From: Aeromonas piscicola
Lineage (GTDB): Bacteria > Pseudomonadota > Gammaproteobacteria > Enterobacterales > Aeromonadaceae
NCBI RefSeq assembly: GCF_000820005.1
Contig: NZ_CDBL01000039.1
Coordinates: 100,387 to 149,913, forward strand
Length of the DNA: 49,527 nucleotides
Direction: 5' to 3'
Shown one piece after another: positions 11,550 through 20,396 of the stretch (the stretch's first letter is position 1; each line of letters starts with the position of its first letter). Made by a program: the position numbers and the translations under genes. The notes under the pieces were generated by a model. The model was not told where the DNA came from and did no database searches. It saw only the letters and a program-made list of their open reading frames with translations.

Positions 11550-14500
11550 TCACTCCTGCGGGGGAGCCTCCTTGCCGGCCAGCTGGCTAAGCCAGGCGAA
11601 GCGGCGGTTGGCGTCCAGTTCCGCTTCACGATAGAGTTCGGTGGCGACCTCCGGCAGCTGGCGCTCCAGCCGCTGGAAGCGGGGCTCCTGGCTCAGGGTC
11701 TCGGCCAGCGAGGCGTTCGGTGCCCGGGAGTCGAGCGCCAGCGGCAGCTTGCCCTCGTCGCTGCGGCGAGGATCGAAGCGGTAGAGCGGCCAGAAGCCGG
11801 TGGCGGTCAGCTGTTTCATCTGCTCGTGGCTCTGGGCCAGATCGTAGCCGTGCTCCTCGCAGGGGCTGTAGGCAATGATGAGCGACGGCCCCGGATAGGC
11901 TTCCGCCTCCTGGATCGCCTTCACCGTCTGGTTCATCTGGGCGCCGAGGGAGATCTGCGCCACATAGACGTGGCCATACATCATGACGCTGGCGCCGAGA
12001 TCCTTGCGCCCCTTGCGCTTGCCCTGCTCGCCAAACTTGGTGATGGCACCGAGCGGGGTTGCCTTGGACTGCTGGCCACCGGTGTTGGAGTAGCACTGGG
12101 TGTCGAGCACCAGCACGTTGATGTTCTCCCCCAGACTCAGCACATGGTCGAGCCCGCCGAAGCCGATGTCATAGGCCCAGCCATCGCCACCGATGAGCCA
12201 GACCGACTTGTCCACCAGATAGTCCGCATCCCGTGCCAGCTCAGCCGCGCCCGGCTCGGTGCGACCCTGCAGCAGACTGCGCAGCTGCGCTATATGGCCC
12301 CGTTGCTCGGAGACCGGCAGGCTGGCATCTTGCAGCGCCTGTTGCAGCTCGGCCGGGACAGCGTCGCCCAGGCTGGCCAGCAGGCGTTGCATCCGCTCGC
12401 GATGCTGATCCACGGTGAGCCTGAACCCCAAGCCAAATTCGGCATTGTCCTCGAACAAGGAGTTGGCCCAGGCCGGGCCACGGCCCTCGGCGTTGGTGGT
12501 GTAGGGGGTGGTGGGCAGGTTGCCGCCATAAATCGACGAGCAGCCGGTGGCGTTGGCAATCAGCAGCCTGTCCCCGTAGAGCTGGGTCAGCAGCTTGATG
12601 TAGGGGGTCTCGCCGCAGCCGGAGCAGGCGCCCGAGTATTCGAACAGTGGCGAGACCAGCTGGGAGGTGCGGATGTCTATGCGCTCCAGCTGCTCGGCGG
12701 TGCGCTCGGGGAGGTCCAGGAAGAAGTCGTAGTTCGCCTTCTGGGCATCGAGGTGCTCCAGCCGGGAGGCCATGTTGATCGCCTTGCGGCTCGGATCGGT
12801 GCGATCCTTGGCCGGGCAGACTTCGACGCAGAGATTGCAGCCGGTGCAATCCTCAGGCGCTACCTGCAGCACATATTGCTGGCCGCGCATGTCGCGGGCC
12901 TTTACATCGAGCGCATCCAGGGTCGTGGGGGCATCGGCCAGCGCGTCCTTGTCCACCACCTTGGCGCGGATGGCGGAGTGGGGGCAGGCGGCCACGCAGT
13001 AGTTGCACTGGGTGCACAGGTTCGCCTGCCAGATGGGCACCTCCTTGGCGATGTTGCGCTTCTCCCAGCGGGTGGTGCCCACCGGCCAGGTGCCGTCCGG
13101 CGGGAAGGCGGAGACCGGCAGGCTGTCGCCCAGCCCCGCCAGCATGGCGGCGGTGACCGTCTGGACGAAGTCGGGGGCCTGGGCCGACACCACGGGGGGG
13201 CGTTGGTGGCTGGACTGATCAAGCACCTGCAGCGGCACCGGGATCAGCGCCTCGCAGGTGGCGGCCAGCGCCTGCCAGTTGCGCTCGACCAGCTCGGCGC
13301 TCTTGTTGCCGTAGCTCTTGGCGATGGCCTGCTTGAGCAACTCGGTGGCTTCTGCCGGCGGTATGATGGCGCTCAGCTGGAAGAAGGCCATCTGCATCAC
13401 AGTATTGATGCGGTTGCCGAGCTGGCATTCCCGGGCGATCCTGGCGGCATTGATGATGTAGAAACGCGCCTCTTTTGCACGCAGGGCCTGTTGCACCTCT
13501 TGCGGCAGTCGCTGCCAGATCTGATCGGCGTCGTAGGGGCTGTTGAGCAGGAAGATCCCGTTCGGTTTGAGCCGCTCCGCCATCTGGTACAGGTCGATGA
13601 ACTGCCACTGGTGGCAGCCGATAAAGTCCGCCTCATCCACGAGATAGGCCGATTGCAGCGGTCGCTCGCCGACCCTCAGGTGGGAGACGGTGAGGCCCCC
13701 CGCCTTCTTGGAGTCGTAGACGAAGTAGCCCTGTGGATAGAGCGGGGTGTGATTGCCGAAGATCTTGATGCTGTTCTTGGCCGCCGAGACGGTGCCATCG
13801 CTGCCAAGGCCGTAGAACAGCGCCTCCAGCTTGCTTTGACCGGGATAGTCGAGCACCGGCAGCGGCAGAGATAGGCCGGTGACGTCGTCGAAGATGCCGA
13901 CGGTGAAGCGCGGCCTTGGGTTATCCAGCGCCAGCTCGTCGAAGATGGCCTGCGCGCAGGCCGGATTGAACTCCTTGGAGGAGAGGCCGTAGCGGCCGCC
14001 GATGACCCGCGGCAGGCTGGCCCGATCGCCCCGGCTGACCGCCTCGGCCAGCGCCGTCATCACGTCCAGATAGAGCGGCTCGGCCTGGGCGCCCGGCTCC
14101 TTGGTGCGATCCAGCACCGCAATCTTGCGCGCGCTCTCGGGAATGACCGCCAGCAGGTGTTCGGCACTGAAGGGGCGGTAGAGGCGCACCTTCACCAGCC
14201 CCACCTTCTCGCCTCTGGCCAGCAGCCGTTCGATCACCTCTTCGCAGGTGCCGATGGCGGACCCCATCAGCACCAGCACCCGCTCGGCCTGCGGGTGACC
14301 CACATATTCAAACGGCTGGTAGTAGCGGCCGGTTAGCGAGCCGAAGGCCGCCATCGCCTCGCTCACGTGGCGATAGCCCTCGTCATACCAGGGATTGCTC
14401 GCCTCCCGGCACTGGAAGTAGGTGTCCGGGTTGGCCGCTGTGCCGCGAATGACAGGCTTTTCGGGGGTGAGCGCCCGATCGCGATGGGCGCGGATGGCCG

Positions 14501-15080
14501 CCTCGGGCAGCAGGGCGCGCAGGGTGTCATCCGCCAGCGGCACTATCTTGGCTATCTCGTGGGAGGTGCGAAAACCGTCGAAGAAGTGGATGAAGGGCAG
14601 CCGGCTGTTGAGGCTGGCCACCTGGGAAATCAGGGCGAAATCCTGTGCCTCCTGCACATTGCTGGCACAGAGCATGGCGCAGCCGGTCTGGCGCACCGCC
14701 ATCACGTCCGAGTGATCACCGAAGATCGAGAGGGCGTGGGTCGCCACTGTGCGCGCCGCCACATGCAGCACGAAGGGGATGAGCTGACCCGCCAGCTTGT
14801 AGAGGTTGGGGATCATCAGCAGCAAGCCCTGTGACGAGGTAAACGAAGTCGCCAGCGCGCCTGTCTGCAGGGCGCCGTGGACGGTGGCGATGGCACCCCC
14901 CTCCGACTGCATCTCCACCACGCGAGGCACATCCCCCCACAGATTTTTGCCTCGATCGCTCGACCAGGCCGACGCCTGCTCCGCCATGCTGGAGCTGGGG
15001 GTGATGGGGTAGATGGCGATGACTTCGCTGGTGCGGTACGCCACTGAGGCGACTGCATTATTACCGTCTGTGGTGATCAT
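11550..15080 (-). CDS. nifJ: Pyruvate:flavodoxin/ferredoxin oxidoreductase
   Basis: Single-chain PFOR (YdbK-like) of about 1176 residues, oxidatively decarboxylating pyruvate to acetyl-CoA while reducing flavodoxin or ferredoxin. Domains in order: N-terminal TPP-binding domain (YRTSEVIAIYPITPSSSMAE), core domains, the gamma domain with EALFYGLGSDGTVSAAKNSIK, a two-cluster ferredoxin domain (CTQCNYCVAACPHS and CTGCNLCVEVCPAKDR), and the C-terminal TPP domain with GACSGCGETPY, NATGCSSIYGGN, GGDGWAYDIGFGG and TQCYSNTGGQQS. The start at 15080 (MITTDGNNAVASVAYR) matches the family; 15 further codons are open upstream. It is oxygen-sensitive in most organisms. The gene is monocistronic. Confidence 0.97.
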   Translation of the reverse strand: MITTDGNNAVASVAYRTSEVIAIYPITPSSSMAEQASAWSSDRGKNLWGDVPRVVEMQSEGGAIATVHGALQTGALATSFTSSQGLLLMIPNLYKLAGQLIPFVLHVAARTVATHALSIFGDHSDVMAVRQTGCAMLCASNVQEAQDFALISQVASLNSRLPFIHFFDGFRTSHEIAKIVPLADDTLRALLPEAAIRAHRDRALTPEKPVIRGTAANPDTYFQCREASNPWYDEGYRHVSEAMAAFGSLTGRYYQPFEYVGHPQAERVLVLMGSAIGTCEEVIERLLARGEKVGLVKVRLYRPFSAEHLLAVIPESARKIAVLDRTKEPGAQAEPLYLDVMTALAEAVSRGDRASLPRVIGGRYGLSSKEFNPACAQAIFDELALDNPRPRFTVGIFDDVTGLSLPLPVLDYPGQSKLEALFYGLGSDGTVSAAKNSIKIFGNHTPLYPQGYFVYDSKKAGGLTVSHLRVGERPLQSAYLVDEADFIGCHQWQFIDLYQMAERLKPNGIFLLNSPYDADQIWQRLPQEVQQALRAKEARFYIINAARIARECQLGNRINTVMQMAFFQLSAIIPPAEATELLKQAIAKSYGNKSAELVERNWQALAATCEALIPVPLQVLDQSSHQRPPVVSAQAPDFVQTVTAAMLAGLGDSLPVSAFPPDGTWPVGTTRWEKRNIAKEVPIWQANLCTQCNYCVAACPHSAIRAKVVDKDALADAPTTLDALDVKARDMRGQQYVLQVAPEDCTGCNLCVEVCPAKDRTDPSRKAINMASRLEHLDAQKANYDFFLDLPERTAEQLERIDIRTSQLVSPLFEYSGACSGCGETPYIKLLTQLYGDRLLIANATGCSSIYGGNLPTTPYTTNAEGRGPAWANSLFEDNAEFGLGFRLTVDQHRERMQRLLASLGDAVPAELQQALQDASLPVSEQRGHIAQLRSLLQGRTEPGAAELARDADYLVDKSVWLIGGDGWAYDIGFGGLDHVLSLGENINVLVLDTQCYSNTGGQQSKATPLGAITKFGEQGKRKGRKDLGASVMMYGHVYVAQISLGAQMNQTVKAIQEAEAYPGPSLIIAYSPCEEHGYDLAQSHEQMKQLTATGFWPLYRFDPRRSDEGKLPLALDSRAPNASLAETLSQEPRFQRLERQLPEVATELYREAELDANRRFAWLSQLAGKEAPPQE

Positions 15081-15499
15081 GAGTTGTCCACTTGCTATGC
15101 CAGTTTGAAGGCCGATTGCGGGCAACCGGCCATGGATAGGTCGCAGGCATAGTAAGAGGGTTGGAGAGAGGGCATCAAACGGGATAAATAATCAGTGAAT
15201 ACATCTTTTATTCGTGGTCCGCCCCCTGCAAGCAATCGAGCCTATTTGCTTCAGCGTATTCGCCGGTTGATATGACCAGGCTGAACCGGGTGGTGCAAGC
15301 CACATACCTCAAACGATTCAACGGCGTGGTTGCCAGAGCATGGCTGGGTAGAAAAGGGCGCAAAAAAGTGTGAATGACAAGCGTGCGGGCTGAAAGTGCC
15401 GGCACAGTCAGATATAGGGCCGCCGATCCTCGCGGATGGGCGGCCCGTTGTACTGGATGGGAGTGAGCCCAGAGTCCGAGCTCACCTATTCCGCCGGGA
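15081..15499. other. Intergenic region between the broken MFS gene and nifJ
   Basis: About 420 bases with no convincing gene. The part next to nifJ must hold its promoter; I cannot name confident -35/-10 boxes. Near the MFS end is a GC-rich hairpin: GGGCCGCC (15417-15424) with GGCGGCCC (15439-15446), and ATCC/GGAT inside. On the minus strand tatatct follows, so it may end transcription from the ABC-F/MFS operon. Confidence 0.5.
15417..15446 (-). terminator. Candidate terminator after the ABC-F/MFS operon
   Basis: Perfect 8-pair outer stem plus 4-pair inner stem with TCGC loop (see intergenic entry). The T-run is poor, and it lies more than 50 bases beyond the MFS stop. Confidence 0.4.
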
Positions 15500-16654
15500 T
15501 CACATGGCGGGTTTGACGGGGCGCAGCAGCGCAATGGCGCTGCCGAACAGCAGCATGGCCAGGGCGGCCATGGTCAGGGGCCTGGCGCTGTAGGCGAACC
15601 CGGCGACACCGGACCAGAGCGCCACGCCAAGGTGCATCATGGTCATCGCCAGTGACATCAGCATGCCTCTGTGAGCCGCAGAGAGCTGCGCAATATAGCC
15701 CTGCAGCGCGGGCGATCCTATGCCGCCTGCCAGTGCCCACAGCAGCAGCGGCACTATCGGCAGCAGGGGCAGCAGCATGGGTTGCCTAGCCGGATAGAGG
15801 TAAAACCAGACGCTGACCAGCAAGCAGACCACCAAGGCCATACGCATCAGGGTGCGCCCGCTCTCGACCCGGCCAGAGAGACGGGGCATCAGCAGGTTGC
15901 CGATGACGCTGATGATGCCAAGCAGAGCGTACAAGCCCCCCACGGACCCGATGGACCACTCCTGGGTATCGCGCAAATGCTGACCGACGAGATTGAACAG
16001 GCCGATGCCGCCGCCAAGGCCCAGGCACATGGCCAGCAGGGCACCGACCGCGCCCGGGATGGCCAGCAGGTGGGGGCCCTTGTCCTCCTGATGCTCAGCC
16101 GATTTTTCTGCCGGATCTTGGCCGGTGGGCAGCAAGGCCAGCGCCGCCGCCACCCCCCAGGCGCACACGCCGAGCAGGATGAAGGCAGCCCGCCAGGAGA
16201 GCCATTGGGTCAGCAGAGCCCCGACTGCTGGGCTCGCTATCATGCCCAGGGTCAGGCCTGCCTGAACCTAGGCAATGCGTTTCATGGCATCTGTCCCTGC
16301 GCTGTCAGCTGCCATGGCAAAGGCGATGGGCAACATGCCGGCACTGGCAAGGCCGGTGAGCACCCGGCTTGCGAGCCCCCATTCAAAGTTCTCCACCAGG
16401 CCTGTTGCGACTGAGGCCGCCCCGAACAACAGGGCGGCGGGCAGCATCATCTTTATCCTGCCAAGGCGATCCGAGAGGCTACCCAGCAAGGGGGCTATCA
16501 TCGCCAGTGCCAGGCTGTAGGCGGTGATGAAGAGGGTCACGCGCTCGGGTTGAACTCCCAGATCCTTGCCGATGGGAGCCAGTATGGGGCCCAGCATCAG
16601 CTCATCGGCCCCCACCAGAAACGCAATCAAGAACAGCAATATTTTCAAAAACAT
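15500..16654 (-). pseudogene. MFS efflux transporter interrupted by one in-frame amber codon
   Basis: Read through a TAG at 16268-16270, this is an intact 12-helix MFS protein of about 384 residues. It starts MFLKILLFLIAFLVGADELMLGP; motif A is GSLSDRLGRIKMM after helix 2. The reading frame is the same on both sides: MKRIA, stop, VQAGLTLGMIASPAVG. No other lesion is visible, so the change is recent, a sequencing error, or suppressed. A restart at the ATG at 16243 would give only the last eight helices. It starts 10 bases after the ABC-F stop, with GAGG overlapping that stop, so the two were built as one operon. Sensible ancestral codons one change away include TTG, CAG and TGG. Confidence 0.88.
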
Positions 16655-16664
16655 ATCTTTGACC

Positions 16665-18224
16665 TCAAACGCAATACGTATGTTCAGCGGCAGTGAAGGC
16701 GTGAATATCCACCACCCGATCCGGCCAGTGGACGATGAACTCCCGTTCGTGGCAGACCAGCACCACAGTACCTGGATAGTCCTGCAAGGCCTGTTGCAGG
16801 GCTGTTTTGACGGTGGCATCCAGGTGTGTGGTCGGTTCGTCCAGTACCAGCAGATTGGTGGGTTGCAGGGTCAGCCTGCACAGTTTCACCCTGGTCTGCT
16901 CACCACCACTGAGGGAGGCAATCGGCCGCAATGCCAGTTTTCCCGTGATGCCAAAGCGTGCCAGATGTTGCCGGGCCACCTTGTCATCCACGCCCGGGCA
17001 CACAGCTTTGACCAGATCCACCGGTGTGGCATCCGGGTCGGCCCAGCGCAGTGCCTGCTCGAAATAACCCAGTTTGAGGGCCGGTGACAGGGCGAGCTGG
17101 CCAGATACCGGGGGCAGCTCGCCCACCAAGGTTTTCAGCAGGGTGGATTTGCCGATGCCGTTGAACCCGGCAATCACCAGCTTGTCGCCACGGCTCAGGG
17201 TCAGCGAGATGGGCGCCAACAGGGGGCGTCGATAGCCAATGACCAGCTCAGTGGCGGCAAGCAGCTGCAGGCCATTGTGCGGGGCGTTACGAAACGAGAA
17301 GGAGAGGGGCTTCTCCTGCTCCGGCGCGGCCAGCCTGTCTATGCGTGCCAGCTGTTTCTTGCGGCCATTGGCGATGCTGGCATTGACCCCGGCTCCGTTT
17401 TTGTCGATGAACCGTTCCAGCTTGTCGATATGTCGCTGCTGCGCCAGATAGTGTTTCCCATGGGCGGCATCTTCAGTGGCTTTCTGAGCCATGGCCTTGT
17501 CGACGTTACCCTTGAATTTGCGGATCTGCTGCCGGTCTATGTCGCAAATGGCCGTGGCAATCCGGTTTAGAAATGCCTTGTCGTGAGAGACCACCATAAA
17601 AGCTCCCTTGAAGCCGCTCAGGTAGTTCGCCAGCCAGTCAAGGTGAAGGGTATCCAGATAATTGGTCGGCTCGTCCAGCAGCAGGACATCCGGCGCGAGC
17701 AACAGCAGGCGGGCCAGCATGACCTTGTGCCTTTGGCCGCCGCTTAATTCCCCCAACCGGGTATGCATACCCAACTGGGTGATCCCCAGGCCATCCGCCA
17801 CCGCATCTATCCGGCTGTCGACCAGATAAAACGACCGGCTCTCCAGGCTGGCCTGAAGGGTGGCGGCACGTGCCAGATGGCGGGCTTGGACACTTTTCGC
17901 CGGGCAGGCGTAGATGGCCATCATCTCGGCCTCCTGCCGGTAGAGATCTGCAAAAGCGGTTTGCAGGTATTCGCGCACGCTTGTTTGCGCGTCCATCTCG
18001 GCATGCTGATCCAGATAACCGAGGCGCACAGCGGGCTGCCAGAGGATGTCGCCCCCGTCGGGCAACAGCTCCGCCTGCAGCAGTTTCAGCAGGGTGCTTT
18101 TCCCCGCGCCGTTTTTGCCCGTGACGCCGATATGCTCACCGGCGAAGAGGGTGAAGTTGGCCTGCTGGTAGAGGGTCTTGTCACCCATGTGACAAGTCAG
18201 GTTTTGAATGGTGAGTAAACTCAT
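16665..18224 (-). CDS. ABC-F family ATPase (ribosome-associated, putative antibiotic resistance)
   Basis: A 519-residue soluble protein with two ABC cassettes and no membrane segment. Cassette 1: Walker A GKNGAGKST, signature LSGGQRHK, Walker B LLLDEPTNYLD. Cassette 2: GFNGIGKST, LSGGEQTR, LVLDEPTTHLD. The linker between them carries KKQLARIDRL-type basic residues. ABC-F proteins bind the ribosomal E site; some act in translation (EttA, Uup), others displace antibiotics (Msr, Vga, Lsa, Vml). I cannot place the subfamily by eye. Coupling to an MFS exporter and a leader with two terminators argues for the resistance type. The ATG at 18224 is within tcatgag; a leader reading frame ends in an ATGA overlap with it. 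Confidence 0.92.
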   Translation of the reverse strand: MSLLTIQNLTCHMGDKTLYQQANFTLFAGEHIGVTGKNGAGKSTLLKLLQAELLPDGGDILWQPAVRLGYLDQHAEMDAQTSVREYLQTAFADLYRQEAEMMAIYACPAKSVQARHLARAATLQASLESRSFYLVDSRIDAVADGLGITQLGMHTRLGELSGGQRHKVMLARLLLLAPDVLLLDEPTNYLDTLHLDWLANYLSGFKGAFMVVSHDKAFLNRIATAICDIDRQQIRKFKGNVDKAMAQKATEDAAHGKHYLAQQRHIDKLERFIDKNGAGVNASIANGRKKQLARIDRLAAPEQEKPLSFSFRNAPHNGLQLLAATELVIGYRRPLLAPISLTLSRGDKLVIAGFNGIGKSTLLKTLVGELPPVSGQLALSPALKLGYFEQALRWADPDATPVDLVKAVCPGVDDKVARQHLARFGITGKLALRPIASLSGGEQTRVKLCRLTLQPTNLLVLDEPTTHLDATVKTALQQALQDYPGTVVLVCHEREFIVHWPDRVVDIHAFTAAEHTYCV

Positions 18225-18238
18225 GATGTGACATCCAT

Positions 18239-18280
18239 AAAAAACGGGGGGCTGGTACTTGGCGTACCGGCCCCCCGTTT
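18239..18280 (-). terminator. Leader terminator T2 just upstream of the ABC-F start
   Basis: On the minus strand a 17-pair stem (18280-18264 with 18258-18242, one G-U) with a 5-base loop is followed by six T. It ends about 15 bases before the ABC-F ATG, so transcripts must read through it to express the operon, the position expected of an attenuator. No gene end lies close upstream that would need it. Confidence 0.88.
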
Positions 18281-18316
18281 CAAGCAATATTGAAACTTTG
18301 TCCTGAATATCAGAAA

Positions 18317-18350
18317 CAAAAAGGCCGGCGATGAAGCATCTCGCCGGCCT
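18317..18350 (-). terminator. Leader terminator T1
   Basis: On the minus strand AGGCCGGCGA pairs perfectly with TCGCCGGCCT (18350-18341 with 18331-18322), 9-base loop, followed by tttttgtttct. It lies between the candidate leader peptide and T2. Its loop and right arm contain TTCATC, which can instead pair with GATGAA just upstream. Confidence 0.88.
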
Positions 18351-18433
18351 GAGTCTCCTGTTTTCATCAGATGCGGGGCCGCCTCCCTGTGAGAGGGCAT
18401 GCACGCAGCTGATGAAGATTCAGAAGAGGGATG

Positions 18434-18470
18434 GCTCCGGGCAACACTTCATCGTGTTAGTGCACGGAGC
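18434..18470 (-). promoter_or_regulatory. Leader hairpin at the end of the candidate leader peptide
   Basis: On the minus strand GCTCCG (18470-18465) pairs with CGGAGC (18439-18434), and AACAC (18458-18454) with GTGTT (18447-18443), leaving gatgaa as the apical loop. The stop codons of both candidate leader ORFs lie inside it, so ribosome position would control whether it forms. Confidence 0.55.
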
Positions 18471-18550
18471 ACAGCCTCCTGACAGAGCATTTGAACAGGA
18501 TGTACAACATGGAAAAGCGGTCCAACAAAAATTCTGGTCGCAAAGTACAC
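18449..18550 (-). CDS. Candidate leader peptide(s) of the ABC-F operon
   Basis: Two small frames are possible. One is a GTG-started frame of 33 codons (18550-18449) containing ATRIFVGPLFHVVHPVQ and ending in LRALTR; its start would need a promoter farther upstream than the one proposed here. The other is a 17-residue ATG frame at 18510-18457, MLYILFKCSVRRLCSVH, which would be inside the transcript but lacks a good Shine-Dalgarno. Drug-inducible ABC-F and Erm genes often use such leaders. No translation evidence is available. Confidence 0.35.
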   Translation of the reverse strand: MYFATRIFVGPLFHVVHPVQMLCQEAVLRALTR

Positions 18551-18570
18551 AGAACCCGCCTGCGAGTCAA
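18542..18570 (-). promoter_or_regulatory. Sigma70-type promoter for the ABC-F leader transcript
   Basis: On the minus strand TTGACT (18570-18565), exactly 17 bases, TACTTT (18547-18542), with TGTG before the -10. Predicted start near 18535, giving a leader of about 310 bases. Confidence 0.6.
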
Positions 18571-18596
18571 ATGACCGTCGGTTGAACATTTGACTC
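18564..18596. promoter_or_regulatory. Inverted repeat overlapping the ABC-F promoter -35
   Basis: GAGTCAAATG (18564-18573) and CATTTGACTC (18587-18596), perfect, 13-base spacer. One arm contains the proposed -35. It could be a repressor operator, or an RNA hairpin at the end of the upstream gene (stop at 18606). Confidence 0.6.
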
Positions 18597-18605
18597 AAGC
18601 GCTCG

Positions 18606-20396
18606 CTACTCGTGGTGCAAGGTGATGCAATCCAGGCCACCGCTGCCCCAGAGCAGAGCCTCCGCCTGGTTAAATCCTGCCCGCGTGCTGCTCGCTGTCT
18701 GACCCACGAAGTAGGTGGTCAGCTCGGGCACCTCGCGTTTCAACCAGGCGCCGAAGGCCTGATTCAGGGGGGCTATGCTGGCGGCGTTGGTGATGTAGAA
18801 GGGTTGCTGCGCCGTGCCCATGATGCCGTTCATCCAGTTCACCGCCCGCTTGTTCACGCTGAAGGCGCCCGGGGTGGCGATGGGGGTCAGACCGGCGTCG
18901 GTCAGCTGCTGCCGGATGAGGGCATGGATCTTGTGCCAGCGCTCGGCCTGCTGTTTCAGGCTGGTGAGGGTCTCGGTGAGGCCCTGGCGTTCGCTGTCGC
19001 TCAGGCTGCCATCATTGGTCAGTACCTGCTGGATCAGCGTCCCGCTGGCTGCAGGGTCGTTGAACAGGATGCGGCCATCGGCCAGCGGGCGCATGGCCAT
19101 GTCGAGGTGAAAACCGGGTTGGGCCAGGATCACCAGATCGCGCTCGGTCACCTTGAGCTCCTGCGCCATCAGGCGCTGGCTGATGGCCATCATGGCGAGG
19201 AAACGGCGGGTCTGCTCATCCAGCTCGGCGCTGGCCAACTCCTTGCGTTGGTAGCCGCCGGCTTGCAGCATGCGTCCCAGCCGGGTCAGGGTGGCTGCAT
19301 CGGCCTGAAGCGTTTGCAGCTCCTTCTCTATCTGGTCATCAGCAAAGTCAGAGTGGAGATCGGCGGTGACCACCAGGCTGGCGTAGTCCTGTTTCAGCTG
19401 AGCCAGCAGATTGAAGGAGGCCGGCAGCGCCTGGCCATGGAGCGCGCGATAGCGCTCGGCGATGAGGGCGCCCTGCTGCTGGCTCAGAAACATCCGCCCC
19501 TGTGCGGCCTGCCGGCTGTCCCAGTCCACTTGGTACTGTGCCAGCTCGACCTTGGCGCGCGCGGTTCTGGCAAAGGCGTGGCGCTGTGGCTCATCCAGCC
19601 CCTGCGGCAGCAGGTTGGCCGCCTCCAGCAGTATGAGGTCAATCTCGGGATCGTGGCCGATCTGCACCGTATGGGGGCTGCCCAGCCACTCACGCTCGAT
19701 CAGCTGCAGGCGAAAGTCACCGTCACGCTCCATGGTCTCCTGCCGGGTGGCGATGCGCTCCCGATCCAGCCGGCTGTGGTGCAGAGTGGTCTGCAGCAGG
19801 GCATCGCGACCGATCAGTGCATAGGGGCTACCGTCGGCGCGCTGACCGGTCAGCATGTTGCCGCCATCTATGATGGAGAAGGTCGGGAGAAGCTCGCGCC
19901 CCTGTTCGCTGGCAAAGCTGTCGGCCTGGGCCAGCATGCCATCTGTCAGCCCCTGGGAGTCCTGGCTGCCCAGGCTGTGGTGGCCCTCCTGCTCGGCCTG
20001 CGGGCTTTCTGGGGTCAAGGCGGTGACGAAGGCGTGGTACCTGTCCTTGTCGGCCAGCGGTGCCCGGGGGCGGAAGACGAGGGTGCCATCCCGTGATAGC
20101 CACATGTTGTCCTCGGTCCAGGTGTACATGTCGCCATGGGTATTGACCGAGAATCCCTGCTGCCTGCCGATCTGCTCCAGCTCAGCCACCAGCTCGGGTT
20201 CGGTCTGAATTGGCAGATGAAGCTGGTGGATCCGGTTGCCCAGATCATCCTGCGCCAGCTGGAAGGTGCGAGCGAGGGCGGGCGTCTCCGGTCCATGGCT
20301 GGCCAGCGGGTCGTCCGGGAATATGATGGGGGTTGCCGTGGCTGAATTGAGCCAGAAGAGGGTCGAGATGGCGAGTGCCACACCGGTTTTACGCAT
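18606..20396 (-). CDS. Secreted protein with guanidino-modifying-enzyme (arginine deiminase fold) signatures
   Basis: A 596-residue exported protein: a cleavable-looking signal peptide (basic MRKTG, hydrophobic core, cut near SATA-TPI around residue 21) and no anchor. I do not know a named family, but residues typical of the amidinotransferase/deiminase superfamily occur in the right order: YTWTEDNMWL (about 91-100), IIDGGNMLTGQ (175-185), FHLDMAMRPL (His430, Asp432) and a near-terminal GGLDC (Cys590). In arginine deiminases and dimethylarginine hydrolases a His, Asp and C-terminal Cys form the catalytic set. A helical insertion of about 200 residues separates GGN from HLD. The start at 20396 follows AAAGGT. 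Confidence 0.85.
   Translation of the reverse strand: MRKTGVALAISTLFWLNSATATPIIFPDDPLASHGPETPALARTFQLAQDDLGNRIHQLHLPIQTEPELVAELEQIGRQQGFSVNTHGDMYTWTEDNMWLSRDGTLVFRPRAPLADKDRYHAFVTALTPESPQAEQEGHHSLGSQDSQGLTDGMLAQADSFASEQGRELLPTFSIIDGGNMLTGQRADGSPYALIGRDALLQTTLHHSRLDRERIATRQETMERDGDFRLQLIEREWLGSPHTVQIGHDPEIDLILLEAANLLPQGLDEPQRHAFARTARAKVELAQYQVDWDSRQAAQGRMFLSQQQGALIAERYRALHGQALPASFNLLAQLKQDYASLVVTADLHSDFADDQIEKELQTLQADAATLTRLGRMLQAGGYQRKELASAELDEQTRRFLAMMAISQRLMAQELKVTERDLVILAQPGFHLDMAMRPLADGRILFNDPAASGTLIQQVLTNDGSLSDSERQGLTETLTSLKQQAERWHKIHALIRQQLTDAGLTPIATPGAFSVNKRAVNWMNGIMGTAQQPFYITNAASIAPLNQAFGAWLKREVPELTTYFVGQTASSTRAGFNQAEALLWGSGGLDCITLHHE

Noticed and set aside
11826..13874. 682-codon plus-strand open frame opposite nifJ
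   Set aside because: Antisense shadow of a clear PFOR gene; Gly/Ala/His/Gln-rich composition typical of such shadows.
18612..20096. 494-codon plus-strand frame opposite the secreted protein
   Set aside because: Antisense shadow; the minus strand has the signal peptide and ordered catalytic motifs.
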